Positions 1-9,443 of a stretch of 64,000 bases of DNA are shown one piece after another (positions within the stretch are counted from its first letter, which is position 1; the number at the start of each line of letters is the position of its first letter). The translations under genes were made by a program, and so were the position numbers. Source of the stretch: Streptomyces canus (GTDB lineage: Bacteria; Actinomycetota; Actinomycetes; Streptomycetales; Streptomycetaceae); the NCBI RefSeq assembly GCF_001514145.1, contig NZ_KQ948658.1, forward strand, positions 444,668-508,667. The letters are read 5' to 3'. The notes under the pieces were generated by a model that saw nothing but the letters and a program-made list of their open reading frames with translations, was not told where the DNA came from and did no database searches.

Positions 1-2
1 AG

Positions 3-2414
3 TTCTCCATGCCGGGAATGATGGACACGGTCCTGAACATCGGTCTCTCCGACAAGTCGGTCCAGGGGCTCGCCAAGCAGGCCGGCGACGACCGTTTCGC
101 CTGGGACTCCTACCGACGGCTCATCCAGATGTTCGGCAAGACCGTCCTCGGCGTCGACGGCGACCTCTTCGAGGAGGCCCTCGAGAGGGCCAAGGAGGCC
201 AAGAAGGTCACGGTCGACACCGACCTGGAGGCCGCCGACCTCAAGAAGCTCGTCACCGCCTTCAAGAAGATCGTCAAGAAGGAGGCGGGCCGGGACTTCC
301 CGCAGGACCCGCGCGAGCAGATGGACCTCGCCATCCACGCGGTCTTCGACTCCTGGAACACCGACCGCGCCAAGCTCTACCGCCGCCAGGAGCGCATCCC
401 CGGCGACCTGGGCACCGCGGTCAACGTCTGCTCGATGGTCTTCGGCAACCTCGGCCCCGACTCGGGCACCGGCGTCGCGTTCACCCGTGACCCCGCCTCC
501 GGCCACCAGGGCGTCTACGGCGACTACCTCCAGAACGCCCAGGGCGAGGACGTCGTCGCGGGCATCCGCAACACCGTCCCGCTCGCGGAGCTGGAGCAGA
601 TCGACAAGAAGTCGTACGACCAGCTGATGCAGATCATGGAGACGCTGGAGAACCACTACAAGGACCTCTGCGACATCGAGTTCACCATCGAGCGCGGTCA
701 GCTGTGGATGCTCCAGACCCGGGTCGGCAAGCGCACGGCGGGTGCGGCCTTCCGGATCGCGACCCAGCTGGTGGACCAGGGTCTGATCGACGAGGCGGAG
801 GCGCTCCAGCGTGTCACCGGCGCCCAGCTCGCCCAGCTGATGTTCCCGCGCTTCGACGAGAACACCAAGGTCGCGCAGGTCGGCCGGGGCATCGCGGCCT
901 CGCCGGGCGCGGCCGTCGGCAAGGCGGTCTTCGACTCGTACACCGCGGTGAAGTGGTCGCGTTCGGGCGAGAAGGTCATCCTGGTCCGCCGGGAGACCAA
1001 CCCCGACGACCTCGACGGCATGATCGCGGCCGAGGGCATCCTGACCTCGCGCGGCGGCAAGACCTCCCACGCGGCCGTGGTCGCGCGCGGCATGGGCAAG
1101 ACCTGTGTCTGTGGCGCGGAGGAGCTGGAGGTCGACACCAAGCGCCGCCGGATGACGGTCCCGGGCGGACACGTCGTCGAGGAAGGCGACCTGATCTCCA
1201 TCGACGGCTCGTCGGGCAAGGTCTACCTGGGCGAGGTGCCGGTCGTGCCGTCGCCGGTCGTCGAGTACTTCGAGGGCCGGATGCACGCGGGCGCCAACGA
1301 CGCCGACGAGCTGGTCGAGGCCGTGCACCGGATCATGGCGTTCGCGGACCGCAAGCGGCGCCTGCGGGTGCGGGCCAACGCGGACAACGCCGAGGACGCG
1401 ATGCGCGCCCGTCGCTTCGGCGCCCAGGGCATCGGCCTGTGCCGTACCGAGCACATGTTCCTCGGGGACCGCCGCGAGCTGGTCGAGCGGCTGATCCTGG
1501 CCGACACGGAGGCCGAGCGCGAGGAGTCGCTGAAGGCGCTGCTCCCGCTGCAGAAGCAGGACTTCGTGGAGCTGTTCTCGGCGATGGACGGGCTGCCGGT
1601 GACGGTACGGCTGCTGGACCCGCCGCTGCACGAGTTCCTGCCCGACATCACCGAACTGTCGGTCCGCGTGGCGTTGGCGGAGTCCCGTCAGGAGCCGCAC
1701 GAGAACGAACTGCGGCTGCTCCAGGCCGTGCACCGGCTGCACGAGCAGAACCCCATGCTGGGCCTGCGCGGAGTGCGCCTCGGCCTGGTCATCCCCGGTC
1801 TGTTCACCATGCAGGTCCGCGCGATCGCCGAGGCCGCGGCCGAACGCAAGAACGCCAAGGGCGACCCGCGCGCGGAGATCATGATCCCGCTGGTGGGCAC
1901 GGTCCAGGAGCTGGAGATCGTCCGCGAGGAGGCCGACCAGGTCGTCGCGGAGGTCGAGGCGGCGACGGGTGTGGAGCTGAAGCTGTCGATCGGCACGATG
2001 ATCGAACTCCCGCGCGCCGCGCTGACCGCCGGTCAGATCGCGGAGGCCGCGGAGTTCTTCTCCTTCGGCACCAACGACCTCACCCAGACGGTGTGGGGCT
2101 TCAGCCGGGACGACGTGGAGGCGAGCTTCTTCACGGCCTACCTGGAGAAGGGCATCTTCGGCGTCTCCCCGTTCGAGACGATCGACAAGGACGGCGTGGG
2201 CTCCCTGGTGAAGCTGGCCGCCGAGGCGGGCCGCAAGACCCGCCCCGACCTCAAGCTCGGCGTCTGCGGCGAGCACGGCGGCGACCCGGAGTCGGTCCAC
2301 TTCTTCCACGAGGTGGGTCTGGACTACGTCTCCTGCTCCCCGTTCCGCATCCCGGTGGCCCGCCTGGAGGCGGGTCGCGCGGCGATCACGGCGAACGGCA
2401 GCGACCACCGGTAG
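3..2414 (+). CDS. ppdK: Pyruvate phosphate dikinase, C-terminal ~800 residues (5' end outside window)
   Basis: Interconverts pyruvate, ATP and phosphate with PEP, AMP and pyrophosphate in the cytoplasm. The reading frame is open to the window edge and enters at SMPGMMDTVLN, a motif that lies about 90-100 residues into the usual ~900-residue enzyme, so the ATG at position 9 is internal and the true start lies upstream. Visible landmarks are the swivelling phosphohistidine region (GGKTSHAAVVARGMGKTC, about residue 350 of this fragment) and the C-terminal PEP/pyruvate TIM barrel with FGTNDLTQ and the catalytic-Cys stretch GVCGEHGGD. The protein ends intact at TAG 2412-2414, followed by a strong hairpin. 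Identity is secure; only the N-terminal nucleotide-binding part is missing. Confidence 0.97.
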   Translation, partial: FSMPGMMDTVLNIGLSDKSVQGLAKQAGDDRFAWDSYRRLIQMFGKTVLGVDGDLFEEALERAKEAKKVTVDTDLEAADLKKLVTAFKKIVKKEAGRDFPQDPREQMDLAIHAVFDSWNTDRAKLYRRQERIPGDLGTAVNVCSMVFGNLGPDSGTGVAFTRDPASGHQGVYGDYLQNAQGEDVVAGIRNTVPLAELEQIDKKSYDQLMQIMETLENHYKDLCDIEFTIERGQLWMLQTRVGKRTAGAAFRIATQLVDQGLIDEAEALQRVTGAQLAQLMFPRFDENTKVAQVGRGIAASPGAAVGKAVFDSYTAVKWSRSGEKVILVRRETNPDDLDGMIAAEGILTSRGGKTSHAAVVARGMGKTCVCGAEELEVDTKRRRMTVPGGHVVEEGDLISIDGSSGKVYLGEVPVVPSPVVEYFEGRMHAGANDADELVEAVHRIMAFADRKRRLRVRANADNAEDAMRARRFGAQGIGLCRTEHMFLGDRRELVERLILADTEAEREESLKALLPLQKQDFVELFSAMDGLPVTVRLLDPPLHEFLPDITELSVRVALAESRQEPHENELRLLQAVHRLHEQNPMLGLRGVRLGLVIPGLFTMQVRAIAEAAAERKNAKGDPRAEIMIPLVGTVQELEIVREEADQVVAEVEAATGVELKLSIGTMIELPRAALTAGQIAEAAEFFSFGTNDLTQTVWGFSRDDVEASFFTAYLEKGIFGVSPFETIDKDGVGSLVKLAAEAGRKTRPDLKLGVCGEHGGDPESVHFFHEVGLDYVSCSPFRIPVARLEAGRAAITANGSDHR

Positions 2415-2501
2415 GGCCTCTGACGGCCTCTGACGGCCCCTCAGACCCCGGATCCGCCGCCCGTCCCCGACCCTCATCCGATGGGCGGCGGCTCCGGACC
2501 A

Positions 2502-2539
2502 CGAAAGGCGGCACCCTGTGCGGGGGTGCCGCCCTTTCG
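2502..2539. terminator. Bidirectional hairpin between ppdK and the Excalibur gene
   Basis: Arms cgaaaggcggcaccc (2502-2516) and gggtgccgccctttcg (2524-2539) pair with a single bulged C and a 7-nt loop. The hairpin sits between the convergent ppdK stop (2414) and the stop of the downstream minus-strand gene (2575), so it can end both transcripts. The AAAG/CTTT ends give short T runs in both directions. Confidence 0.8.
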
Positions 2540-2574
2540 CCTGCGGCCGAGGCCGCGAGCCCGCTGCCGACGGG

Positions 2575-3042
2575 TCAGCTGTCGCAGGCCACCCCGTCGT
2601 TGTCGCGGTCCAGGTGGGAGGCGTAGCCCGGCTCGCCTCGGTGGATCGGTGCGGCGCCGGCGGCGCGGGCCTCGGTGCAGTTGGCGTAGTAGACGCTGTC
2701 TGGGTCCGGATCGGACCCGGAGCCGGTGTCCGCCTCGGCCTGTGCCGTGACCGTCCTGGTGACCTTGACCGTCTTCGTGGCGGTCACCGTGGCGGCCGGT
2801 TCCGGTTCAGCCGTCGCCGTGGTCGTCGCTGTCACGGTCACTGTCGGCCGTGGCTTGGCGGCGGCCGGCTTCGCGTCGCTCGTCGTCTTGTCCGGGTCGC
2901 CGCTGCCTATGCCGACCCCGAGGAAGAGCGCGAGCGCGAGGGCGGGCAGGACGTACCGCTTCCGGGCCCACTTGGGGGCGGGCCGGGAAGCGGGCGTCGG
3001 CGGCCACGGCGGCGCGGGCTGATTGTTGTACGGGTTGGCCAT
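2575..3042 (-). CDS. Membrane-anchored Excalibur calcium-binding domain protein
   Basis: 155 residues. A proline-rich N-terminus (1-25) is followed by one membrane segment (about 30-48, VLPALALALFLGVGIG), then a Thr/Val/Ala-rich linker (about 60-105). It ends in a C-terminal Excalibur module whose signature is visible: VYYANCTEARAAGAAPIHRGEPGY and then a D-R-D-N-D-G-V-A-C loop. In this family the DxDxDGxxCE-like loop is proposed to bind calcium at the cell surface. The cytoplasmic N-terminus and external domain are inferred from the single helix. It stands alone, convergent with ppdK. Its biological role is not known. Confidence 0.85.
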   Translation of the reverse strand: MANPYNNQPAPPWPPTPASRPAPKWARKRYVLPALALALFLGVGIGSGDPDKTTSDAKPAAAKPRPTVTVTATTTATAEPEPAATVTATKTVKVTRTVTAQAEADTGSGSDPDPDSVYYANCTEARAAGAAPIHRGEPGYASHLDRDNDGVACDS

Positions 3043-3169
3043 GTCGTCCCCCTGGAGGTGTTACGTGAGGGGATGACCGTATTGCCGTCGTCACGGTTGT
3101 GGAGGTGAAGTGGTCATTCCGTGACCATTACATGTCAGATGGCGTTACGTCCGGAACTGCCCCGTCACC

Positions 3170-4675
3170 TCACACGGGATGCCGCCCGACGAACTCCCGC
3201 TCGTCCCCCGCCGGCGCCCGCACCGCCGGTGCCTCTCTGCGGCGCCCGCCCGGCCTTCCCGGATGCTGCCCCAGCGTCGGTCCCTGTGCCGACGGCAGGC
3301 GGACCACCGCGTCCAGGCCGCCCGTCGCCGCCGCGCGCAGGCTCGCCTCGCCGCCGCTCGCGTGCGCCAGCCGCTGGACCAGGGCGAGGCCCAGACCGGT
3401 GCCGCCCTTGGGGGCGCCCGGTGCGCGCCAGAAGCGGTCGAAGGCGCGGGCGCGCTGGTCGGCCGTCATGCCGGGTCCCTCGTCGGTGACGTGCAGGTCC
3501 ACCCAGCCGGGGTGGAGGGCGCGGCGGGACGGGGCGTTCGGACGCAGTTCCACGGTCACCGTGCTGCCGGCCGGCGAGGCGCGCAGCGCGTTGGACAGGA
3601 GGTTGTCCAGGATCTGCTCCACGGCGCCCGGGAGCGCGAGGACCGGGCCCCCGCTGCCCGCGAACAGGACCAGCGAGACACCCTGCCGGCCGTAGAGAGG
3701 CAGCCAGGTGCGGTGCCGCTCCGCGCAGACCTCGCCGACGTCCACCGGGCGCCGCGTCGCCGCGTGCTCCTCCAGCCGGGCCATCGCGAGCAGCCCCTCC
3801 ACCATCCGGGCCAGCCGGTCGGTCTCCGTCACGGCCGCGGTCAGGCTGCCCCGGCCGCGCGCGGACACGCTCGGCTCCAGGTTCTCCAGGCGCAGCCGCA
3901 GCGCGGCCAGCGGCGTCTTGAGCTGGTGCGAGGCCTCGCCCGCGAAGGCGCGCTGAGCGTCGAGAAGATGGGCGAGCCGGGCCGCCGTACGGTTGAACGC
4001 GGCGGCCAGACTGCGGACTTCGGGCGGGCCCTTGGTCACCGCCACCGGCGTCGCGCGGCCTCCGTCCGCCAACTCGTGTGTGGCCCGCTCCAGTTCACGG
4101 ATGGGGCGGCCGGTCCAGCGCGCGATGCCGAAGCCCACGAGGACGACGGCCGTGAGGACACCGAGCCCGCCGAGGGCGAGCAGCAGCCACACGTGATGGA
4201 CGCGCTCGTGCACCATCCGGGTGGGGACCGTCAGCCACACGGCACCCTGAGCGCCGTGGCCCATGGGCGCGGCGACCGACAGGTACTCGACCCCGCCGAT
4301 CGTGGAGGTGCGCACGTCCGCCGTCGACGCGCCCCGCAGCGCCGCCACGATGCCCGGCCGGGAGGCCAGGGCGGCGGACGCCTTCCCGGACAGCGGGTGC
4401 GAGGAGGCCAGCAGCGCGCCCGCCTCGTCCACGACGACGACCTTCCCGCCGATGCGCGCGGCACAGTGGACCACCCGCTGGGGCAGGTCCCGCTCGGCGC
4501 GGCCCGTCTCCAGTGCCAGCGCCGCGTACGCGGAGACCGACTCGGCCTCGTCCCGCGCGGCGCCCACCACCCGCTCCCGCTCGCCGCGTGAGTACACGAA
4601 CCCCAGCGGGATCTCCAGGCAGAGCAGCACCAGGGTGGCCAGAGTGAGATAGCTGAGCAGGATCCGGCGCGTCAT
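3170..4675 (-). CDS. Two-component sensor histidine kinase
   Basis: 501 residues. It has a first membrane helix (about 5-28), an extracytoplasmic sensor region (about 30-160), a second helix (about 162-184), a HAMP linker (about 185-240), a HisKA H-box with His250 in GEASHQLKTPLAAL, and a HATPase_c domain with the N box (ILDNLLSNALRAS), DEGPGM and GGTGLGLALV. After the kinase fold a poorly conserved Arg/Pro-rich tail of about 35 residues runs on. It autophosphorylates and passes phosphate to the response regulator just upstream, with which it overlaps by four bases (ATGA, 4672-4675). The signal cannot be told from sequence. Confidence 0.93.
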   Translation of the reverse strand: MTRRILLSYLTLATLVLLCLEIPLGFVYSRGERERVVGAARDEAESVSAYAALALETGRAERDLPQRVVHCAARIGGKVVVVDEAGALLASSHPLSGKASAALASRPGIVAALRGASTADVRTSTIGGVEYLSVAAPMGHGAQGAVWLTVPTRMVHERVHHVWLLLALGGLGVLTAVVLVGFGIARWTGRPIRELERATHELADGGRATPVAVTKGPPEVRSLAAAFNRTAARLAHLLDAQRAFAGEASHQLKTPLAALRLRLENLEPSVSARGRGSLTAAVTETDRLARMVEGLLAMARLEEHAATRRPVDVGEVCAERHRTWLPLYGRQGVSLVLFAGSGGPVLALPGAVEQILDNLLSNALRASPAGSTVTVELRPNAPSRRALHPGWVDLHVTDEGPGMTADQRARAFDRFWRAPGAPKGGTGLGLALVQRLAHASGGEASLRAAATGGLDAVVRLPSAQGPTLGQHPGRPGGRRREAPAVRAPAGDEREFVGRHPV

Positions 4676-5376
4676 GCCGGCCCGGCCGGTCCGGTGTGCA
4701 CCGCCAGCCGGAAGCCGACCCCGCGCAGCGTCTGGATCCAGGCCGGATGCCCCAACTTCCTTCGCAGCGAGGCGACATGGACGTCCAGAGTCTTCGTCGG
4801 GCCTTCGTAGAACGGGTCCCAGACCCGGTCCAGGATCTGCTGCCGGGAGTAGACCGCGCCCGGGTCCTCGGTGAGCAGCGCGAGCAGGTCGAACTCCTTG
4901 GGTGTGAGCGGTACTTGGGCCTCGCCGATCCAGACCTGCCGGGTACGGCGGTCCACGGCGAGCGGACCGGGTTCGGGCGCGGGAGCCGCCGTGGGCGGCG
5001 GGACGGCGGCCTCCTGCGTGCGCCGCGTCCGCCGGGTCACGGCCCGCACCCGGGCCACCAACTCCCTTACGCTGAACGGCTTCGCGAGATAGTCGTCGGC
5101 GCCGAGTTCCAGGCCCAGGACCCGGTCGGCCTCCTCCCCGCGCGCGCTGAGGATGACGATCGGGACGTCGGAGACCTCACGGATGCCCCGGCAGACGTCG
5201 ATGCCGTCCATGTCCGGCAGCCCCAGGTCCAGGAGTACGACATCGCCGTGCGGCCCTCTCAGCCCCTCGCTGCCGGTGGTCACGTGATCGACCGTCAGGC
5301 CGAAGTGACCGAGGCCCTCGGCCAGGGGTTCGGCGATCGTCTCGTCGTCCTCGATGAGCAGCACGCGCAGGCCCAT
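4672..5376 (-). CDS. OmpR/PhoB-family response regulator
   Basis: 234 residues from the ATG at 5376. A GTG six codons earlier (5394) is in frame, but GGGAGAG lies at the right distance before the ATG, which decides the start. The receiver domain (1-115) has the acidic pocket IEDD, phospho-acceptor Asp50 (VVLLDLGLPD) and Lys in LAKPF. A Pro/Ala linker (about 125-145) leads to a winged-helix DNA-binding domain (about 145-230) with LTPKEFDLL and DVHVASLRRKLG. It is the partner of the histidine kinase translated from the overlapping ATGA. The 195 bp upstream (5377-5571) separate it from the divergent carbonic anhydrase gene and must contain both promoters. Confidence 0.93.
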   Translation of the reverse strand: MGLRVLLIEDDETIAEPLAEGLGHFGLTVDHVTTGSEGLRGPHGDVVLLDLGLPDMDGIDVCRGIREVSDVPIVILSARGEEADRVLGLELGADDYLAKPFSVRELVARVRAVTRRTRRTQEAAVPPPTAAPAPEPGPLAVDRRTRQVWIGEAQVPLTPKEFDLLALLTEDPGAVYSRQQILDRVWDPFYEGPTKTLDVHVASLRRKLGHPAWIQTLRGVGFRLAVHTGPAGPA

Positions 5377-5571
5377 ACGTCTTATCTCTCCCACCCGAAT
5401 TCATATTCTCTGCCCTGTGCCCGACACGCTACAAGAAGCAGGCTCGTACCGGGAGTCGGGAAAAAGAATGTCCTGCTTCTGGCCGCGCTCTGGCCCGCTT
5501 TTAACCTTCCTCTGTACATCGTCCCTCTACGGTGATGCGCACTGGTCGAACTGCCAGCTCAGGAGGCACCC

Positions 5572-6177
5572 TTGAAGGCATTGCTGGACCGTGCGCGCTC
5601 GTTCAGGCGGCGGGTCGATTTCGAGAGCGGCGAATACCGGAAACTGACCGAGGGGCAATACCCGGAGGCACTCTTCATTACCTGCTCGGATTCGCGAGTC
5701 ATACCCGCACTGATCACCGGCGCCCGGCCCGGTGAGATATTCGAGCTGCGCAACGCGGGCAATATCGTGCCGTCGTACGGACAGCACGCGGCAGGTGGTG
5801 AGGCCGCCACCATCGAGTACGCACTGGAGGTGCTCGGGGTTCAGGACGTGGTCGTGTGCGGTCACTCACACTGCGGGGCGATGGGGGCGCTGCGCTCCGG
5901 CGACGACCTGACCGCGCTGCCCGGGGTGGACGCGTGGCTGGGCCTGGCCCGCCCGTCCCTTGCCCCCGTGCTCACCGGCGCCCCCGACGACCTGGAGCTC
6001 TCCGACGTCGTCCAGCGCAACGTCGTCAACCAGCTCGCCGCGCTGCGGAGTTACCCCGTGGTGCGGCAGCGGCTCGACAGCGACCGGCTGCGGTTGCACG
6101 GCTGGTACTACGAGGTCGACAACGGCCAGGTGCACGAGCTCGACGAGGACGGCCGCTTCCGGGTGCACGCCGGATGA
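5572..6177 (+). CDS. Beta-class carbonic anhydrase
   Basis: 201 residues. It hydrates CO2 to bicarbonate in the cytoplasm. The zinc ligands of the beta family are visible as Cys38 (CSDSR, with the Asp40-Arg42 dyad), His98 and Cys101 (GHSHCGAM). The start is a TTG at 5572, chosen because a near-perfect AGGAGG lies at 5561-5566 and the family N-terminus begins there. Its stop overlaps the ATG of the following SulP gene (ATGA at 6174-6177), so the two proteins are translationally coupled. This suggests that the enzyme handles bicarbonate moved by the transporter. Confidence 0.95.
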   Translation: MKALLDRARSFRRRVDFESGEYRKLTEGQYPEALFITCSDSRVIPALITGARPGEIFELRNAGNIVPSYGQHAAGGEAATIEYALEVLGVQDVVVCGHSHCGAMGALRSGDDLTALPGVDAWLGLARPSLAPVLTGAPDDLELSDVVQRNVVNQLAALRSYPVVRQRLDSDRLRLHGWYYEVDNGQVHELDEDGRFRVHAG

Positions 6178-8483
6178 GCGGGGCACATGCGCGGGGACGG
6201 GGGGACAGGGCCGCGCCGAAAGGCCGTAGGGAACCGAGGAGTTCGGGACAACCGGCCGACTCGCGGGAGCCGAGCAGCCCACAGGCACCCAAGGGCTCGA
6301 ACGGCCCGAAGGGCGACCTCGGCACCGAGATCACCGCCTCCCTCGTCGTGTTCCTCGTCGCCCTGCCGCTCTGCATCGGGGTGGCCGTCGCCTCCGGGGT
6401 CCCGGCCGAACTGGGCATCATCTCCGGGGTGATCGGCGGACTCGTGGTCGGCGCGGTCCGCGGCAGCACCTTGCAGGTCAGCGGACCCGCCGCGGGGCTC
6501 GCCGCGCTGGTCGCGGAGACGGTCGCCGAGCACGGGGTGGCCATGCTCGGGGTGATCGTCCTGTGCTCGGGGATCCTCCAGGTCGTGCTCGGTGTCGTAC
6601 GGCTCGGGCGGATGTTCCAGGCCATCTCGATCGCCGTCGTGCAGGGCATGCTCGCCGGGATCGGGCTGCCGCTGATGTTCAGCCAGGCCTATCCGATGGC
6701 CGACGACAAGGCGCCCGGCGCACCGATCGAGAACATGGCCGGGATCCCCGGGCTGCTCGCGAACGTCCTGACCGACCGGCAGGCGATGACCGCGCTGCTG
6801 CTCGGCATCGTCACCGTTGTCCTGAGCTTCGTGTGGAAGAAGGCACCGGGACCGGTCAGGAAGGTCCCGGCCGCGCTGGTCGCGGTGGGCATCGGGATCG
6901 CGGTCGCCGCGCTGCCCGGGGTCGAGGTGAAGACCCTCCAGGTCGGCAACCTGCTCGCGGCCGTCCAGGTGCCGGGCGCCGAGCAGTTCGCGGGTCTCGC
7001 CGACGCGGCCATCATCACGTCGATCCTCACCTTCACGGTCATCGCCTCGGCGGAGAGCCTCTTTACGGCGGCGGCCGTGGACCGCATGCACAGCGGTCCG
7101 CGCACCCGCTACAACACCGAACTCGTGGCCCAGGGCGCCGGGAACACGGTGGCCGGCATCCTCGGCGCGCTTCCGATCACGGCCGTGGTCGCACGCAGTT
7201 CGGCGAACGTCCAGGCGGGCGCGAAGACCCGGCTCTCCCGCACCCTGCACGGTCTGTGGCTGCTGGCCTTCGCGCTGCTGCTCCCGCAGGTCCTCGCGCT
7301 GATCCCGATCTCGGTACTGGCCGGGGTCCTGGTGCACAGCGGGTGGAAGCTGCTCGCGCCGGAGGAGTTCCCGAAGATGTGGCGCCAGGACCGGGGCGAG
7401 TTCGTGGTCATGACCGTCACCACGCTCGTCATCGTGGCGACCGCGCTGCTGGAGGGCGTGCTCGTGGGGCTCGCGGCGGGCATCGTGCTGGCCGCCCTGC
7501 GCATGTCGCAGACCGTGATCCGGCAGCACATCGAGGACGACACCGCGAAGATCGTCATGGCCGGCAACGCGACCTTCCTGCGCCTGCCGAAGGTCATCGA
7601 GGCCCTGGAGGCCGCGGCCGCCTCCGGCAAGCCGCGCATCCGCCTCGACCTCACCGGCGTGACCCACCTGGACCACGCCTGCCGCAGCCAGGTGGAGGAG
7701 TTCACGGCCCAGCAGCGGGGGAGGGGGCTGCGGGTGGAACTGCTGATGCCGGGGCCGGGGGTGGTCGCGGCGACGGCGGCGACCTCGGCGGCCGACGCGC
7801 GGACTGTCGGGGCGGCGTCCGGCGGTGCCGACGTGGTGGGTGCGGGGATGGCGTCCAGGGGTGCCGGTGCCGGTGCCGGTGCTGGAGCGGGGGCGGTGTC
7901 CGCAGATGCCGGTGCACTGGGTGCCGGTGCGGCGGGTGCCTGGTCGACGTCCGTGGGGGCTGGGGCGGAGGGCACGGGGGCGGAGTCCGTGGGCGCTGGG
8001 GCGGCGAGTCCCGGGGTGGCGTCCGGAGGTGCCGGGGCGCTGGGTGCTCGGGCGGCGTCCGGGGGTGCTGGGGCGATGGGCGCTTGGACGACGTCCGCGG
8101 GTGCCGGGGCGGAGGGCGCCGGGGCGAGGTCGGTCGGTGCCGGGGTACCGGGCGAGTGGGCATTCGGGAGCAGGACCTCCGCCGAGCCGGCCCTCGGCGG
8201 CCAGGTCTCCGACACAGCCGCCGGTGGCGAGGGGCGCCCATTCGATACGGGGGCCGCCGGAGCCGGACCCGTCGCCTCCTGGCCCGACATCTCCGATGCC
8301 CACGACTTCTCCGCAGCCGGGGCTGACGACGCGCCCGGCACCCGGCCCGACGGCTTCCGCACCCCGGCCGCTTCCGCAGCCGAGGCGTTCCCAGGTGAGC
8401 CGGGCCCCGGGGCCGAATGGTTCTACCTGGACACGCGGCCCGTGCCGGACGATTACGCGCCGCGCCCTCCGCTCGTAGGCTGA
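6174..8483 (+). CDS. SulP-family anion (probably bicarbonate) transporter with STAS domain and Gly/Ala repeat tail
   Basis: 769 residues from the ATG overlapping the carbonic anhydrase stop; longer in-frame extensions would run through that gene. A charged N-terminus (1-45) precedes the membrane transporter domain with many hydrophobic helices (about 50-445), including the SulP segment GDLGTEITASLVVFLVALPLCIG. A STAS domain follows (about 450-530, LDLTGVTHLDHAC). Pairing with carbonic anhydrase favours bicarbonate over sulfate, by analogy to known SulP/CA pairs; this is inference. Unusually, residues about 530-769 form a low-complexity tail rich in GAG, GAGA and S/T, then an acidic proline-containing end. 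Confidence 0.88.
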   Translation: MSGAHARGRGDRAAPKGRREPRSSGQPADSREPSSPQAPKGSNGPKGDLGTEITASLVVFLVALPLCIGVAVASGVPAELGIISGVIGGLVVGAVRGSTLQVSGPAAGLAALVAETVAEHGVAMLGVIVLCSGILQVVLGVVRLGRMFQAISIAVVQGMLAGIGLPLMFSQAYPMADDKAPGAPIENMAGIPGLLANVLTDRQAMTALLLGIVTVVLSFVWKKAPGPVRKVPAALVAVGIGIAVAALPGVEVKTLQVGNLLAAVQVPGAEQFAGLADAAIITSILTFTVIASAESLFTAAAVDRMHSGPRTRYNTELVAQGAGNTVAGILGALPITAVVARSSANVQAGAKTRLSRTLHGLWLLAFALLLPQVLALIPISVLAGVLVHSGWKLLAPEEFPKMWRQDRGEFVVMTVTTLVIVATALLEGVLVGLAAGIVLAALRMSQTVIRQHIEDDTAKIVMAGNATFLRLPKVIEALEAAAASGKPRIRLDLTGVTHLDHACRSQVEEFTAQQRGRGLRVELLMPGPGVVAATAATSAADARTVGAASGGADVVGAGMASRGAGAGAGAGAGAVSADAGALGAGAAGAWSTSVGAGAEGTGAESVGAGAASPGVASGGAGALGARAASGGAGAMGAWTTSAGAGAEGAGARSVGAGVPGEWAFGSRTSAEPALGGQVSDTAAGGEGRPFDTGAAGAGPVASWPDISDAHDFSAAGADDAPGTRPDGFRTPAASAAEAFPGEPGPGAEWFYLDTRPVPDDYAPRPPLVG
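7853..8155 (+). repeat. In-frame Gly-Ala repeat tract in the SulP C-terminal tail
   Basis: The coding strand is dominated by imperfect repeats of ggtgcc / ggggc(g/t)g units, giving repeated GAGA, GAGALGA and SGGAGA blocks. A run of six GGTGCC/GGTGCT-type hexamers lies near 7859-7885. All changes keep the frame, which argues that the tract is translated. Slippage-type length variation between strains is likely. Confidence 0.75.
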
Positions 8484-8512
8484 GGCCCACCGTCTGCGGA
8501 GGGAGCCCGGTC

Positions 8513-9439
8513 ATGTCCGGCTGGAACGTGAAGGCCATCCCCGATCAGAGCGGACGCGTGGCCGTCGTCACCGGGGCCAACAGCGGGATCGGGTACGCCA
8601 CCGCGCGGGAGCTGGCCCGTAGGGGCGCCCGCGTGCTGCTCGCCTGCCGCAGCGAGGCGCGCGGTGCCGGGGCCGGGGAGCGGCTGGTCGCCGAAGTGCC
8701 GGAAGCGGAGGTGCAGTTCGCCCGCCTGGATCTCGGGGACCTGTCCTCCGTACGGCAGTTCGCGGCGGCGTACCCCTACGACCGCCTCGACCTGCTGATC
8801 AACAACGCGGGCGTGATGGCACTGCCGTACGGCACGACGGCGGACGGCTTCGAGACGCAGTTCGGCACGAACCACCTGGGCCACTTCGCGCTGACCGGCC
8901 TGCTGCTGCCCACGCTTCTCGAGACACCCGCGGCACGCGTCGTGACCGTCTCCAGCACGGCGCACGCGCTGGCCAACATCGACATCGACGACCTCAACAG
9001 CGAGCGTCGCTACCGCCGTTGGGTCGCCTACGCCCGCTCCAAGACCGCCAACCTTCTCTTCGTCCACGAACTGGCCCGCAGGCTGGCGGCCCACGGCTCG
9101 GACGTGGTCGCGGCGGCGGCGCACCCCGGGTACGCGGCCACCAACCTCCAGACGGCGGGCCCGAAGATGGCAGGCCGCAGGGCCGCGGAACGCTTCATGC
9201 GGGTCGGCAACCGTTTCTTCGCCCAGTCCGCCGACGCCGGGGCCCTGCCCACCCTCTACGCCGCCACCGCCCCCGACGTACCCCCCGACTCCTTCACCGG
9301 CCCCTCGCTCGGGGGCTGGCGCGGTTCCCCGGCCCCCTCCTGGCGGGCCCCCTGGACCCGCGACGACCGGGCGTCCCCACGCCTTTGGACCGCCTCGGAG
9401 GAGCTCACGGGGGTGACGTACGACGCTCTGAAGGTCTGA
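8513..9439 (+). CDS. Short-chain dehydrogenase/reductase (retinol-dehydrogenase-like)
   Basis: 308 residues from the ATG at 8513, with ggaggg at 8498-8503 as ribosome site. The Rossmann NAD(P) motif TGANSGIG lies near residue 21, NNAGV near 95, the catalytic Ser in VVTVSSTAH, and the active-site pair in YARSK. The length and the insert after the active site match the oxidoreductase group annotated as retinol dehydrogenase/WW-domain-like SDRs in Streptomyces. The substrate is unknown. It follows the SulP gene by 29 bp and ends 4 bp before the convergent LysE gene. Confidence 0.9.
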   Translation: MSGWNVKAIPDQSGRVAVVTGANSGIGYATARELARRGARVLLACRSEARGAGAGERLVAEVPEAEVQFARLDLGDLSSVRQFAAAYPYDRLDLLINNAGVMALPYGTTADGFETQFGTNHLGHFALTGLLLPTLLETPAARVVTVSSTAHALANIDIDDLNSERRYRRWVAYARSKTANLLFVHELARRLAAHGSDVVAAAAHPGYAATNLQTAGPKMAGRRAAERFMRVGNRFFAQSADAGALPTLYAATAPDVPPDSFTGPSLGGWRGSPAPSWRAPWTRDDRASPRLWTASEELTGVTYDALKV

Positions 9440-9443
9440 GCTC

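Noticed and set aside
6108..8303. 731-codon minus-strand frame opposite the SulP gene
   Set aside because: It is the complement of a clear transporter. Its His/Arg/Gly-rich translation has no domain and is a composition artefact.
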